Source: Isoptericola halotolerans
Lineage (GTDB): Bacteria; Actinomycetota; Actinomycetes; Actinomycetales; Cellulomonadaceae
DNA length: 64,000 bases
NCBI RefSeq assembly: GCF_003003075.1
Contig: NZ_PVTX01000002.1
Location: 310,001 to 374,000, forward strand
Reading direction: 5' to 3'
Shown: piece after piece, positions 52,771 through 63,420 of the stretch
Numbering within the stretch: position 1 is the stretch's first letter
How the letters are laid out: every line of letters begins with the position of its first letter
Made by a program: the position numbers and the translations under genes
The notes under the pieces: generated by a model
Told to the model about the DNA's origin: nothing
The model's database searches: none
What the model saw: only the letters and a program-made list of their open reading frames with translations

Positions 52771-53124
52771 ATGGCACTGGAGTGGGAACAGATCATCGTC
52801 GACTCGTCCGACCCCGTCGCTCTCGGGCGCTGGTGGGCCGAGGCTCTCCGCTGGGTCGTGGTCGACGAGACCGAGGAGATCATCGAGGTCCGCCCTGCGC
52901 CGGACCAGATGCCGGGGCTGCTCTTCGTCCCCGTGCCGGAAGGCAAGACGTCGAAGAACCGGCTCCACCCCGACTTCCGCCCCGACGACCAGGAGGCCGA
53001 GGTCACCCGACTGCTCTCCCTCGGTGCCCGGCGCGCCGACGCCGTCCAGGACGAGCAGTCCTGGGTGACCCTCCTCGACCCGGAGGGCAACGAGTTCTGC
53101 GTCCTGGGTGCGCGGAAGAGCTGA
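52771..53124 (+). CDS. VOC/glyoxalase-like protein
   Basis: A 117-residue protein with the vicinal-oxygen-chelate fold of the 'Glyoxalase_6' type: WEQIIVDSSDPVALGRWWAEALRW, LLFVPVPEGKTSKNRLHPDF and LLDPEGNEFCVL. Usually a dimer acting as a dioxygenase, isomerase or antibiotic-binding protein; role unknown. TATGCT ends seven bases before ATG 52771, which supports this start over the upstream ATG and indicates a leaderless message. Confidence 0.88.
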   Translation: MALEWEQIIVDSSDPVALGRWWAEALRWVVVDETEEIIEVRPAPDQMPGLLFVPVPEGKTSKNRLHPDFRPDDQEAEVTRLLSLGARRADAVQDEQSWVTLLDPEGNEFCVLGARKS

Positions 53125-53172
53125 GCGAGGACCGGGCAGTCGTCAGTGCAGCTCAGTGATGCTCACTGGAGT

Positions 53173-53442
53173 TCAGTGACTCCGCCTGTCACCTGTTCGT
53201 GCAGAAGCCCCCTCCGTCCGATGCGGCGACCGGACGTATCCCACGACCCCGATCGTCGTCACGAGCACGGCCACGACGGCCAGGGTGAGCGCGAGGGCTG
53301 GGTTGCCGCCGCGCCCCTGCGCGTCTGACACGTACCCCTCGATGATCGCGGCAGCTGCCGCCGCGCCGAGCAGGCACCCGCCGAGAATCAGGAGCAGCGT
53401 CCAGGGTCGGCGTGCGCTCGACTTTTTCGTCACGGAAGGCAT
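53173..53442 (-). CDS. Small two-helix membrane protein, unknown function
   Basis: An 89-residue protein with two membrane helices (LLLILGGCLLGAAAAAAIIEGYV and ALALTLAVVAVLVTTIGVVGYV) and a basic N-terminus. Not recognised. It lies beside a gene-poor stretch and no clear ribosome site was seen; support is from the hydrophobic pattern and codon use only. Confidence 0.55.
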   Translation of the reverse strand: MPSVTKKSSARRPWTLLLILGGCLLGAAAAAAIIEGYVSDAQGRGGNPALALTLAVVAVLVTTIGVVGYVRSPHRTEGASARTGDRRSH

Positions 53443-53838
53443 CGTGACAGCATTGCCTGCGCGAAGCCACGGACGAGTCCTCGACCAGCACTCGACCGCA
53501 GTGCTCCTGGCCTTCTACCTCACCAGCTACGACACCGTCGAGCTCTTCAAGTGGGCCGCCAGCCACGACCAGCCCGAACCATGGGCTCAACAGCTCGGCG
53601 AACCTCCCGACACCCGGCCCACTGGAACGCACCACCCGCTCCACGGGCCTGCATCGCCGCGGACCGCCCGGCCGGCACACGACCTCCGGCGACAACGAGG
53701 ACGACCTGCCACCGCGCAACCGGCCCGCGTGACGACCCACCACGCCCATGAACGCCCCGCGACACCCTTGACGCTGCGTCCACCAGCAAGGGCGCCGTCC
53801 CCCGGCACTCAACCCGCCCCGACGGCCCCACCGAACGC
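53443..53838. other. Gene-poor stretch beside tRNA-Leu, possible decayed gene
   Basis: About 400 bp with no convincing intact gene. The plus frame encodes a protein-like segment (SHGRVLDQHSTAVLLAFYLT, then DTVELFKWAASHDQPEPW) around 53460-53600 but then degenerates into Pro/Arg-rich sequence. Base use is less GC-skewed at third positions than in its neighbours. Its place next to a tRNA gene suggests remains of an inserted element; no attachment-site repeat was found in the window. Confidence 0.4.
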
Positions 53839-53840
53839 AA

Positions 53841-53873
53841 AAAGTCCCGGCCAGGAGAACCTGACCGGGACTT
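53841..53873 (-). terminator. tRNA-Leu terminator
   Basis: On the minus strand AAAGTCCCGGTCAGG and CCTGGCCGGGACTTT pair around TTCT and are followed by TTTTT, an intrinsic terminator with a U-tract about 40 nt after the tRNA. Confidence 0.88.
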
Positions 53874-53914
53874 TCCGAAGGTGTTCCGGCTCTGAAGCCG
53901 AAACCCTCCTCACG

Positions 53915-53998
53915 TGCGCGAGGGGGGAGTTGAACCCCCACGCCCTTTCGGGCACACGGACCTGAACCGTGCGCGTCTGCCTATTCCGCCACTCGCGC
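53915..53998 (-). tRNA. tRNA-Leu (anticodon CAG)
   Basis: On the minus strand an 84-nt class II tRNA: acceptor GCGCGAG/CTCGCGC, D-arm GTGGCGGAATAGGCAGAC, anticodon stem-loop CACGG-TTCAGGT-CCGTG, a variable stem with GCCCGAAAGGGC and T-arm GTGGGGGTTCAACTCCCC. The anticodon CAG reads CUG. CCA is not encoded. Confidence 0.94.
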
Positions 53999-54274
53999 GT
54001 GCCGTAGGAGATTAGCACGCGCCGGCCCTCGGATCCCAACCCGTTCCGGCCCGTGGGGGAGGGACCTGCGTCACACCGCCGTCGCGCCGTCAGCCACCGG
54101 ATCCGGCCCGACGCGCCCCCACCTGCACGTCGTGACACGCTCGTGACCTCGGCGCACGGGTCTACCCGAGGGATTCGCACGAAATCCACAGGTTTACGGG
54201 CGCGGGTGGTGCACCCCTGCCTACGATCTGGATAGTCTGCCCGCGACAAGCACGGGTGGACGAGAGGAGGTGGC

Positions 54275-54994
54275 ATGGGAGCGCTGGACCGCTTCGAGAA
54301 GAGCGTCGAGCGGCTGATGAACAACGCGTTCGCCAAGGTCGGGCGTGGCGGTGAGGTCAAGGCGGTCGAGCTGGCCAGCCGCTTGCGGCGCGAGATCGAC
54401 GACCGTGCCGCCGTCGTCGGTCGCGACCGCACGGTCGCGCCGAACGAGTTCACCATCGAGCTGAGCCCCAACGACTTCGCGCAGGTGCAGTCGTGGGGTG
54501 CGGAGACCCTGGCCGACGAGCTCGCGACCAACCTGACCGAGTACGCGGCGTCGCAGCACTATGCGTTCGTCGGTCCGGTGAGCGTCTCCTTCGAGAACCA
54601 CGAGGAGCTGACGGGCGGTCGGTTCCAGCTCCGCTCGGCCACGGTGCGCGGCAACGTCGCGCCGGCGACGAACCCGGCGCCGAGCACCCGCCACCCCCTC
54701 ATCGACATCGACGGGCAGCGCTACCTCCTGACCGGTCCGGTGACGGTGATCGGCCGGGACGCGGAGGCGGACATCGTCGTCGACGACCCGGGCGTCTCCC
54801 GCCGCCACCTCGAGATCCGCGTCGCGCCCGAGGGCGTGGTCGCGACGGACCTCGGGTCCACCAACGGCCTCTTCGTCGAGGGCCACCAGGTCCCGGCGGC
54901 CACGCTGCTGGACGGCAACACCATGACCATCGGCCGGACCAGGATCATGTTCTGGACGGGTACGTCGGCCGGCCGATCGAACGAGGACTGGTGA
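54275..54994 (+). CDS. fhaA: FHA-domain protein FhaA
   Basis: A 239-residue cytoplasmic protein of the FhaA/DUF3662 type. The N-terminal module begins MGALDRFEKSVERLMNNAFAK; the FHA domain (about 148-230) has GRDAEADIVV, SRRHLEI and DLGSTNGLFV, the phosphothreonine-binding signature. In mycobacteria FhaA binds phosphorylated MviN and regulates peptidoglycan lipid II export. It is shorter than the mycobacterial protein because the long central linker is missing. GAGAGGAGGTGG precedes the ATG. First gene of the cell-growth operon. Confidence 0.93.
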   Translation: MGALDRFEKSVERLMNNAFAKVGRGGEVKAVELASRLRREIDDRAAVVGRDRTVAPNEFTIELSPNDFAQVQSWGAETLADELATNLTEYAASQHYAFVGPVSVSFENHEELTGGRFQLRSATVRGNVAPATNPAPSTRHPLIDIDGQRYLLTGPVTVIGRDAEADIVVDDPGVSRRHLEIRVAPEGVVATDLGSTNGLFVEGHQVPAATLLDGNTMTIGRTRIMFWTGTSAGRSNEDW

Positions 54995-55004
54995 TCGACC
55001 GAGG

Positions 55005-55493
55005 ATGAGCGAGCTGACGTTCACCCTGCTGCGGCTGGGATACCTGGTGCTGCTCTGGGTGTTCGTGCTCTCGGCCGTCGCGGTGCTGCGCCGCGACCTC
55101 GCTCTGCGCTCCCCGCGCTCGCGCAAGCGGGCCGACGACGGCGGCGCACCGGTCGCTGCACCGGCCCCGGCCGCGAGCAGCCCCGCCCCGGCGCGCAGCT
55201 CCGGGCCCCACAAGCTGGTGGTCACCGCGGGTCCGCTGACCGGGACCACCCTGCCGCTGTCGACGTCGTCGATCCTCATCGGCCGCGCCCCGAGCTGCAC
55301 GCTGGTGCTCGACGACGACTACTCTTCGTCGCGTCACGCCCGCATCTTCCCGCAGGGGGACCAGTGGTACGTCGAGGACCTCGGCTCCACGAACGGCACG
55401 TTCATCGGCGACCAGCAGGTCACCTCGCCGATCCCGCTCGCCCCGGGCGTCGGCGTGCAGATCGGCCGCTCCGTCGTCGAGCTGCAGGGGTGA
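55005..55493 (+). CDS. fhaB: FHA-domain membrane-anchored protein FhaB (FipA)
   Basis: A 162-residue protein. One N-terminal membrane helix (LRLGYLVLLWVFVLSAVAVL) is followed by a basic/Pro-Ala linker and a C-terminal FHA domain with IGRAPSCTLVL, SSRHARIF and DLGSTNGTFI. FhaB/FipA binds PknB-phosphorylated partners such as FtsZ-FtsQ in mycobacteria. It starts 10 bp after fhaA and ends 7 bp before pstP. Confidence 0.93.
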   Translation: MSELTFTLLRLGYLVLLWVFVLSAVAVLRRDLALRSPRSRKRADDGGAPVAAPAPAASSPAPARSSGPHKLVVTAGPLTGTTLPLSTSSILIGRAPSCTLVLDDDYSSSRHARIFPQGDQWYVEDLGSTNGTFIGDQQVTSPIPLAPGVGVQIGRSVVELQG

Positions 55494-55500
55494 CGCCTTC

Positions 55501-56816
<1,316 letters not shown>

Positions 56817-56820
<4 letters not shown>

Positions 56821-58403
56821 CGTCCCCGAGCTCCACCGTTGAACCCCGGCAGCGCCGGCCGCTGCGCATCGCGGAGGTGTTCCTCCTGATCCTGGCCCTC
56901 GGCGGGGGCATCGGTGGCTTCGCCATGGTCGGGCTGTCGATCCGCGGCGAGCTGCCCGACCAGTTCTGGTTCCGCAGCATGCTGCTCGCGGCCACCGCAC
57001 TGGTCGCGCACATCGTCCTTCGCCTGCGCGCCCCGTGGGCCGACCAGGTGATCCTGCCCGCGGTGGTGCTGCTCAACGGCATCGGCCTGTCCATGATCTG
57101 GCGTCTGGAGATCTCCGACGCCACGGGCATGGCCCCCGCGGACGCGGCCGGCAACATGCAGGCCACGCTGCTCGGCGCCATCGTCGCCTTCGCCCTGCTG
57201 TGGGTCCTCAAGGACCACCGGTGGCTGCGGCGCTACACGTACACCGCGATGGTCGTCGGTCTGGTGCTCATCGCGTTGCCCCTGATCCCCGGTCTGGGCC
57301 AGGAGATCAACGGGGCGAGGATCTGGATCAGCGTCGGCGGCTTCTCGCTGCAGCCCGCCGAGTTCGCCAAGATCGCCTTCGCGGTGTTCTTCGCCGGCTA
57401 CCTGGTGACCAACCGGGACACCCTCGCGCTCGCCGGGCCCAAGATCTTCGGCCTGCAGCTCCCTCGGCTGCGCGACCTGGGCCCGATCCTGCTGATCTGG
57501 GCGGCTTCGCTCGCGGTGCTGATCCTGCAGCGTGACCTCGGCACGTCGCTGCTGTTCTTCGGCCTCTTCGTCGCGATGCTCTACCAGGCGACGGCCCGTT
57601 CGAGCTGGATCGTCCTGGGCCTGACGCTGTTCGCGGCGGGCGCGCTCGCCGCGGCGCGGCTGTTCCCGCACGTCGGAGCCCGCATCGACGTCTGGCTGCA
57701 CCCGTTCGACGCCGAGTACTACGACCGCGAGGTCGGCGGTTCGTACCAGCTGGTCCAGGGCCAGTTCTCCATGGCGAACGGCGGCCTGTTCGGCACGGGC
57801 TGGGGGGAGGGGCGCCCCTTCCAGATCCCCTACGCCTTCTCGGACTTCATCTACGCGGCGCTGGGCGAGGAGCTCGGTCTCACCGGCCTGGCGGCCGTCG
57901 TGCTGACCTACCTGCTCATCGTGCAGCGCGGCCTGAAGTCGGCCCTCAGCGTGCGCGACGGCTTCGGCAAGCTGCTCGCGGGCGGCCTCGCCTTCGCGAT
58001 GGCGCTGCAGGTCTTCGTGGTGATCGGGGGCATCACCCGCATCATCCCGCTGACGGGCCTGACGCTGCCCTTCATGGCGCAGGGCGGTTCCTCCCTGCTC
58101 GCGAACTGGATCGTCATCGCCCTGCTGCTGCGGATATCGGACAGCGCCCGACGACCCTCCGACCTGCCGGTCCGCGGGCAGGTCTCGGCGGGCGCCCCGG
58201 CACCCGAGTCGGAACCGATCCTCGTCGGCCCGTCGGGGGCCGACGGCGGCACACCGGCCGACGGGACACCCGCGGCCGGCAGCAACCTGCCGCGCCGCCG
58301 GGTCGTCGACCGCGATCCGCACGGCGCCCCGGGGGACGCCGCCCCCACCGAGCACATCGGGACCGACGTCCCGCCCGAGCACCGAGGAGGTGAGAGCAGG
58401 TGA
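56817..58403 (+). CDS. rodA: Peptidoglycan glycosyltransferase of the RodA/FtsW (SEDS) family
   Basis: A 528-residue polytopic enzyme that polymerises lipid II for cell elongation together with the PBP encoded next. About ten helices span residues 20-440; GGFSLQPAEFAKIAFA, QRDLGTSLLFF, SMANGGLFGTGWGEG and IIPLTGLTLPFMAQGGSSLL are SEDS signatures including the catalytic Asp loop. The cytoplasmic C-terminal tail is long and disordered. GTG 56817 overlaps the pstP stop; the end overlaps pbpA. Confidence 0.94.
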
Positions 58404-59863
58404 ACACGACCACGCGCCGTCTGGCCGGGATCGTCATGGTCATGTTCCTCGCGCTCCTCGTCTCCACGACGTGGATCCAGTTCTTCGCGGCGGACCGGCT
58501 GAACAACGACCCGCGCAACGCCCGCGCCCTCTACGCGCAGTTCGGCACCGACCGTGGGCCGATCGTGGTGGGCGGTGAGGCCATCGTCGACTCCGTCCCG
58601 GTGGACGACGAGTGGAACTACCAGCGCGAGTACGCCCAGGGCCGCCTCTACGCCCCGCTGACGGGCTACTACTCGCTGGTCAGTGGTACCTCCGGCATCG
58701 AGCGGGCCGAGAACGACTTCCTCGCCGGGTCGGCCGACGCCCTCTGGGTGGAGCGCGTCCAGAACATCCTCACGGGCTCCGACCCGCAGGGGTCCTCCGT
58801 GGAGCTGACCATCGACCCGGAGGCGCAGCAGGCGGCCTGGGACGCCCTGGGCGACCAGCGCGGCGCCGTCGTCGCCCTCGAACCGTCCACCGGCCGGATC
58901 CTGGCGCTGGTGTCCAAGCCGACGTTCGACCCCAACGACCTCGCGAGCCACGACACGGCCGAGGCCAACCAGGCCTACCTCGACCTGCTCAACGACGAGG
59001 ACGACCCGCTCCTCAGCCGGGCGAGCAACACCCTGGAGCCGCCGGGGTCGACCTTCAAGCTCGTCACCACGGCGGCCGCCCTGGAGAGCGGCGAGTACAC
59101 GGCGGACTCCGTCATCGACGCGCCGTCGACCTACACGCTCACCGGTACGAGCACCGACGTCGGCAACTTCGCCGGCACCTCCTGCGCGTCGGCCGGCGAG
59201 ATGACCCTGGCCGAGGCGCTGCGGATCTCCTGCAACACCGCCTACCTCGGGCTCGCGGGCGAGCTCGGCGCCGAGGCCATGAACGAGCAGGCCGAGAAGT
59301 TCGGCTTCGGCAGCACCCACGACATCCCGTTCACGACGTCGGCCAGCCAGTACGACCCGGACGTGGACGCCATGTCCACCGACCAGGTCGAGCTCTCCGG
59401 CATCGGGCAGGGCAGCGTGCTCGCCCACCCGCTGCAGGTCGCCATGGTGTCCGCCGCCATCGCGAACGGCGGCGAGCTCATGGAGCCGTACTCGGTGGAC
59501 CGGGTCCGCGACGCCGAGCTGGAGGTGGTCGAGGAGACGCGCACCAACAGCCTCGGGCGCGCCGTCTCCACCGAGACGGCCTCCGCGCTCACCGACATGA
59601 TGGTCAGCGTCGTGGAGAGCGGCTCGGGCACCTCCGCGCAGATCTCCGGCGTGCCCGTGGCCGGCAAGACCGGCACCGCCCAGCACGGCGACAACAGCGC
59701 ACCCCCGCACGTGTGGTTCACCGGGTTCGCGCCCGCGGACGACCCGCAGGTCGCGGTCGCGGTGATCGTCGACGAGGGCGGGGCACTCGGGGGCGAGGCG
59801 ACCGGCGGGCGCGTGGCCGCCCCCATCGCCAAGGCCGTCATCGAGGCGGTGCTGAACGGATGA
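58400..59863 (+). CDS. pbpA: Penicillin-binding protein, class B transpeptidase
   Basis: A 487-residue membrane-anchored transpeptidase. A single N-terminal helix (IVMVMFLALLVSTTWIQFF) precedes the dimerisation part and the catalytic domain with STFK (about S217), SCN (about 277-279) and KTGT (about 423-426). Partner of RodA in septal or lateral cross-linking; in mycobacteria PbpA is phosphorylated by PknB. GTG 58400 overlaps the rodA stop and the stop overlaps the pknA ATG. Confidence 0.95.
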   Translation: MNTTTRRLAGIVMVMFLALLVSTTWIQFFAADRLNNDPRNARALYAQFGTDRGPIVVGGEAIVDSVPVDDEWNYQREYAQGRLYAPLTGYYSLVSGTSGIERAENDFLAGSADALWVERVQNILTGSDPQGSSVELTIDPEAQQAAWDALGDQRGAVVALEPSTGRILALVSKPTFDPNDLASHDTAEANQAYLDLLNDEDDPLLSRASNTLEPPGSTFKLVTTAAALESGEYTADSVIDAPSTYTLTGTSTDVGNFAGTSCASAGEMTLAEALRISCNTAYLGLAGELGAEAMNEQAEKFGFGSTHDIPFTTSASQYDPDVDAMSTDQVELSGIGQGSVLAHPLQVAMVSAAIANGGELMEPYSVDRVRDAELEVVEETRTNSLGRAVSTETASALTDMMVSVVESGSGTSAQISGVPVAGKTGTAQHGDNSAPPHVWFTGFAPADDPQVAVAVIVDEGGALGGEATGGRVAAPIAKAVIEAVLNG

Positions 59864-61311
59864 GGCCCTCCATCGGGCTCTCCCTCGGGGAGCGCTACCA
59901 CCTGACCCGGCAGATCGCCGTCGGCGGCATGGGCGAGGTCTGGGTCGCCGACGACGGCTACCTCGGCCGCGACGTCGCCGTGAAGGTGCTGCGCGAGGAG
60001 TTCACCGGCAACGAGGACTTCCTCCGGCGCCTGCGCACCGAGGCGCGCAACAGCGCGGCGCTCTCGCACCCGAACATCGCGCAGATGTACGACTACGGCG
60101 AGCAGGACGGCGCCGGCTACCTCGTCATGGAGCTCGTGCTCGGCGAACCGCTCGCGGACCTGCTCGAGCGTGAGCCCGTCGTCGCACCCCGCAAGCTCCT
60201 GCCCATCCTCGCGGCGACCGCCCGGGGCCTGCACCACGCCCACCGGGCCAAGGTGGTCCACCGGGACGTCAAGCCGGGCAACATCCTGCTCGAGCACGAC
60301 AGCCGCAACGTCAAGATCACCGACTTCGGCGTCTCACTGGCCGCCAACCAGGCGACGATGACCGCGACGGGCATGGTCATGGGCACGGCCCAGTACCTCT
60401 CGCCCGAGCAGGCCGTCGGTCAGCCCGCGACGGCGGCCTCCGACCTCTACGCGCTCGGCATCGTGGCGTACGAGGCCACCGCCGGCAAGCGGCCCTTCAC
60501 CGGGTCCACCCCGGTCGACATCGCCGTCGCCCACGTCAACAGCGCCGTGCCGCCCTTGCCGTCCAGCGTCCACCCGGGCCTCGACGACGTCATCATGCGC
60601 ATGCTCGCCAAGGACCCGAACAAGCGGCCCGCCTCTGGCGCCGCGCTGGCCGACGAGCTCGACGTCCTCGCCCGGGAGATCGCCGAGGACCCTCTCGGCG
60701 CACGCTCCCGCGCCGCACGCCGTGCCGCCCGGACCGGCCGGCCCGCACCCGTCCGCCACGCGCGGCCCGACGACGCCCCGCCGGCCCGGCCGCTCGACCC
60801 CGCGGCGCACGCCGAGCGCCCCGCCGCCGCGCCGTCGTCGTCCACGCCGGACCTGCCCGAACCCGTGGTGCCCCGCAGCTACCCGGCGCGCCGCGACCTG
60901 CGCTCCAGCGCACCTGCACGCCCGACGCCGCCGCGTGGCGGGCCGCCCAGCCGTGCCGCGACGCGCAGCGACCCGACGCGCACGCCGGCGTCCCGGGCCT
61001 CGAACCGGTCCTCGGCGCGCCCGGAACGCAGCTCGACCACCACGGGCCAACGGCTGGGTGGGCCGCTGGGCCGGCTCTCCTGGCCGCTGCTGGCCCTGCT
61101 GGGGCTGCTCGGCGTGCTGCTCCTGGCCACGCTCATGAGCGGACTCTTCGGCGGGGACGACGGCGACGCTGCTGCCCTGCCGCTCCTCGCCGGCGTCGTG
61201 CTGGCGACACGACCCGCGAGTCTGCGGGCGATGACCGATCCCGGTTCTGGGATGATGCTCCCGGACCCGTCGCACCCCGCCGGTGCGACAACGACCCAGA
61301 AGGACGTCTGA
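59860..61311 (+). CDS. pknA: Ser/Thr protein kinase PknA
   Basis: A 483-residue receptor-like kinase. The kinase domain (about 10-275) has the GGMGEVW loop, VAVKVL lysine, HRDVKPGN catalytic loop, DFGVS and SPEQAVG. A Pro/Arg-rich juxtamembrane region of ~120 residues leads to a helix near 405-427 and a short extracellular tail without PASTA domains, as in PknA. Phosphorylates division and wall proteins. ATG 59860 overlaps the pbpA stop. Confidence 0.95.
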   Translation: MRPSIGLSLGERYHLTRQIAVGGMGEVWVADDGYLGRDVAVKVLREEFTGNEDFLRRLRTEARNSAALSHPNIAQMYDYGEQDGAGYLVMELVLGEPLADLLEREPVVAPRKLLPILAATARGLHHAHRAKVVHRDVKPGNILLEHDSRNVKITDFGVSLAANQATMTATGMVMGTAQYLSPEQAVGQPATAASDLYALGIVAYEATAGKRPFTGSTPVDIAVAHVNSAVPPLPSSVHPGLDDVIMRMLAKDPNKRPASGAALADELDVLAREIAEDPLGARSRAARRAARTGRPAPVRHARPDDAPPARPLDPAAHAERPAAAPSSSTPDLPEPVVPRSYPARRDLRSSAPARPTPPRGGPPSRAATRSDPTRTPASRASNRSSARPERSSTTTGQRLGGPLGRLSWPLLALLGLLGVLLLATLMSGLFGGDDGDAAALPLLAGVVLATRPASLRAMTDPGSGMMLPDPSHPAGATTTQKDV

Positions 61312-63390
61312 GTGGTGGACAACACGCCCCGAGTACTCGCGGGCCGGTACGAGGTCGGTGAGCTCATCGGCCGCGGTGGCATGGCCGAGGTGCACATCGG
61401 CCATGACACGCGCCTCGGTCGCACCGTCGCGATCAAGGTGCTGCGGTCCGACCTCGCACGCGACCCCTCGTTCCTCGCCCGGTTCCGCCGTGAGGCGCAG
61501 TCGGCCGCCGCGCTCAACCACCCGGCGATCGTCGCGGTGTACGACACGGGCGAGGACACCTCCACCGACGCCTCGGGGCAGCAGGTCCACATCCCGTTCA
61601 TCGTCATGGAGTACGTGGAGGGCCACACGGTCCGCGACATCCTCGCCGACGGCGCCGCCGTGCCGATCGAGGAGGCCGTCGAGATCACGGTGGGCATCCT
61701 CAGCGCGCTCGAGTACTCCCACCACGCCGGGATCGTGCACCGCGACATCAAGCCCGCCAACGTGATGATCACGCCGACGGGTGCCGTCAAGGTGATGGAC
61801 TTCGGCATCGCGCGGGCGATGGCCGACTCGGCGGCGACCATGACGCAGGGTCAGGCCGTCATCGGCACCGCCCAGTACCTGTCGCCCGAGCAGGCGCGCG
61901 GCGAGCAGGTCGACGCCCGCAGCGACCTCTACTCCACCGGCTGCGTCCTCTTCGAGCTGCTCACCGGGCGCCCGCCGTTCGTGGGGGACTCGCCCGTGGC
62001 GCTCGCCTACCAGCACGTGGGCCAGCAGCCCCAGCGGCCCAGCGAGATCGCCAACGACGTGCCCGAGGTGCTGGACCGCATCGTCCTCAGCTCCCTGGCC
62101 AAGGACCGCAACGACCGCTACTCGTCGGCCGGCGAGTTCCGCTCCGACCTGGAGTCGGCCGTGCGCGGCGGCAACATCATGGCCCCGGCGCTCGGCGCCG
62201 CAGCGGCCGGTGCGGCCGCCGCCTACGGTGCCACCCAGGTGCTCGGGGACCCGCAGGGCACGCAGGTGATGTCGCCCGCCGGCGACCCGTCGCCCTGGGG
62301 CCAGACCGGCCTCCCGACCGACCAGACCGCCGTCGGCACGGCCGTCCCGCCCGGCGAGGAGGAGGACGAGGGCAACCGCAAGTGGCTCATGTGGACGCTG
62401 ATCGGCGTCGGCGTGCTGGCCCTCGCCGCGATCCTGTTCTTCTGGCTCACCAGCGGTGAGGACGAGCCGGACCTCGTCGCGGTGCCCGAGCTGACGGCCA
62501 ACATGAGCCCGACGGAGGCGCAGCGGCTCGTGGAGGGGGCAGGGCTCGTGTACTCCGAGCGCGTCGACGACGAGTCCGACGAGCCCGAGAACACCCTGAC
62601 CCGCTCCGACCCGGCCAGCGGCGAGCAGGTCGCGGAGGGCTCGACCGTGCTCGTCTACTTCTCCGGCGGGCCGGAGACCTTCTCGATGCCCGATGTCACC
62701 GGCCGGAGCCTCGAGGAGGCCGAGCAGCAGATCACGGATGCCGGCCTGGAGGTCGGCGAACGTGAGGAGCAGGCCAGCTCGAGCGTGGACGAGGGGGACG
62801 TCATCTCGACCGACCCCGCACCCGGCAATGCCGTCAACCCGGGCGACACCGTGGACATCGTCTGGTCCAACGGCCAGGTCGAGCTGCCCGACCTCATCGG
62901 GCAGGACCAGGAGGACGCCGAGGCCGCGCTCGAGGACCTGGGCCTCAACGTCCGCATCAGCAGCGAGCCCGTGCAGGACACCAACGACGTCGGCAAGGTC
63001 GTCAACCAGTCGCCCGAGGGCGGCACCGTGGACCAGGACACCACCGTCGAGCTCACGATCGGCGAGGAGCCCGAGGCCGAGATGGTGCAGGTGCCGAACG
63101 TCGAGGGGATGAGCGCCGAGGACGCCGAGTCCGCGCTGGGCGGGCAGGCCAACCTCACCGCGGTCCAGCGGACCGAGTCGTCGGAGGAGTACTGCCCGGG
63201 CTTCGTGGCGCGGCAGGACCCGCCGGCCGGGACCGAGCTGGAGATCGGGTCCGACGTGACGATCATCGTCTCGACGGGTGCCGAGGGCCAGGACTGCAGC
63301 GCCGGTGAGGCGACCCCGGCACCGCCGGAGGACGACGGCCCCGGCCTCGGCCTGGGCGGCGACGGGGAGACGCCCGGCGACGAGGGCTGA
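61312..63390 (+). CDS. pknB: Ser/Thr protein kinase PknB with four PASTA domains
   Basis: A 692-residue receptor kinase that senses muropeptides or lipid II. The kinase domain (about 8-280) shows GRGGMAEVH, VAIKVL, HRDIKPAN, DFGIARA with activation-loop Thr residues, and SPEQARG. The helix WTLIGVGVLALAAILFFWLT lies at about 354-375. Four PASTA repeats follow (starting near VAVPELTA, FSMPDVTG, VELPDLIG and VQVPNVEG), then an acidic tail. GTG 61312 directly follows the pknA stop. End of the operon. Confidence 0.96.
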   Translation: MVDNTPRVLAGRYEVGELIGRGGMAEVHIGHDTRLGRTVAIKVLRSDLARDPSFLARFRREAQSAAALNHPAIVAVYDTGEDTSTDASGQQVHIPFIVMEYVEGHTVRDILADGAAVPIEEAVEITVGILSALEYSHHAGIVHRDIKPANVMITPTGAVKVMDFGIARAMADSAATMTQGQAVIGTAQYLSPEQARGEQVDARSDLYSTGCVLFELLTGRPPFVGDSPVALAYQHVGQQPQRPSEIANDVPEVLDRIVLSSLAKDRNDRYSSAGEFRSDLESAVRGGNIMAPALGAAAAGAAAAYGATQVLGDPQGTQVMSPAGDPSPWGQTGLPTDQTAVGTAVPPGEEEDEGNRKWLMWTLIGVGVLALAAILFFWLTSGEDEPDLVAVPELTANMSPTEAQRLVEGAGLVYSERVDDESDEPENTLTRSDPASGEQVAEGSTVLVYFSGGPETFSMPDVTGRSLEEAEQQITDAGLEVGEREEQASSSVDEGDVISTDPAPGNAVNPGDTVDIVWSNGQVELPDLIGQDQEDAEAALEDLGLNVRISSEPVQDTNDVGKVVNQSPEGGTVDQDTTVELTIGEEPEAEMVQVPNVEGMSAEDAESALGGQANLTAVQRTESSEEYCPGFVARQDPPAGTELEIGSDVTIIVSTGAEGQDCSAGEATPAPPEDDGPGLGLGGDGETPGDEG

Positions 63391-63420
63391 CGCCCTGCCG
63401 CACGCCGCGGACGGCGCCGC

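Noticed and set aside
53285-53965. 226-residue plus-strand ORF as an intact gene
   Set aside because: It runs through the tRNA-Leu terminator and tRNA, overlaps a better minus-strand membrane protein and becomes low in complexity.
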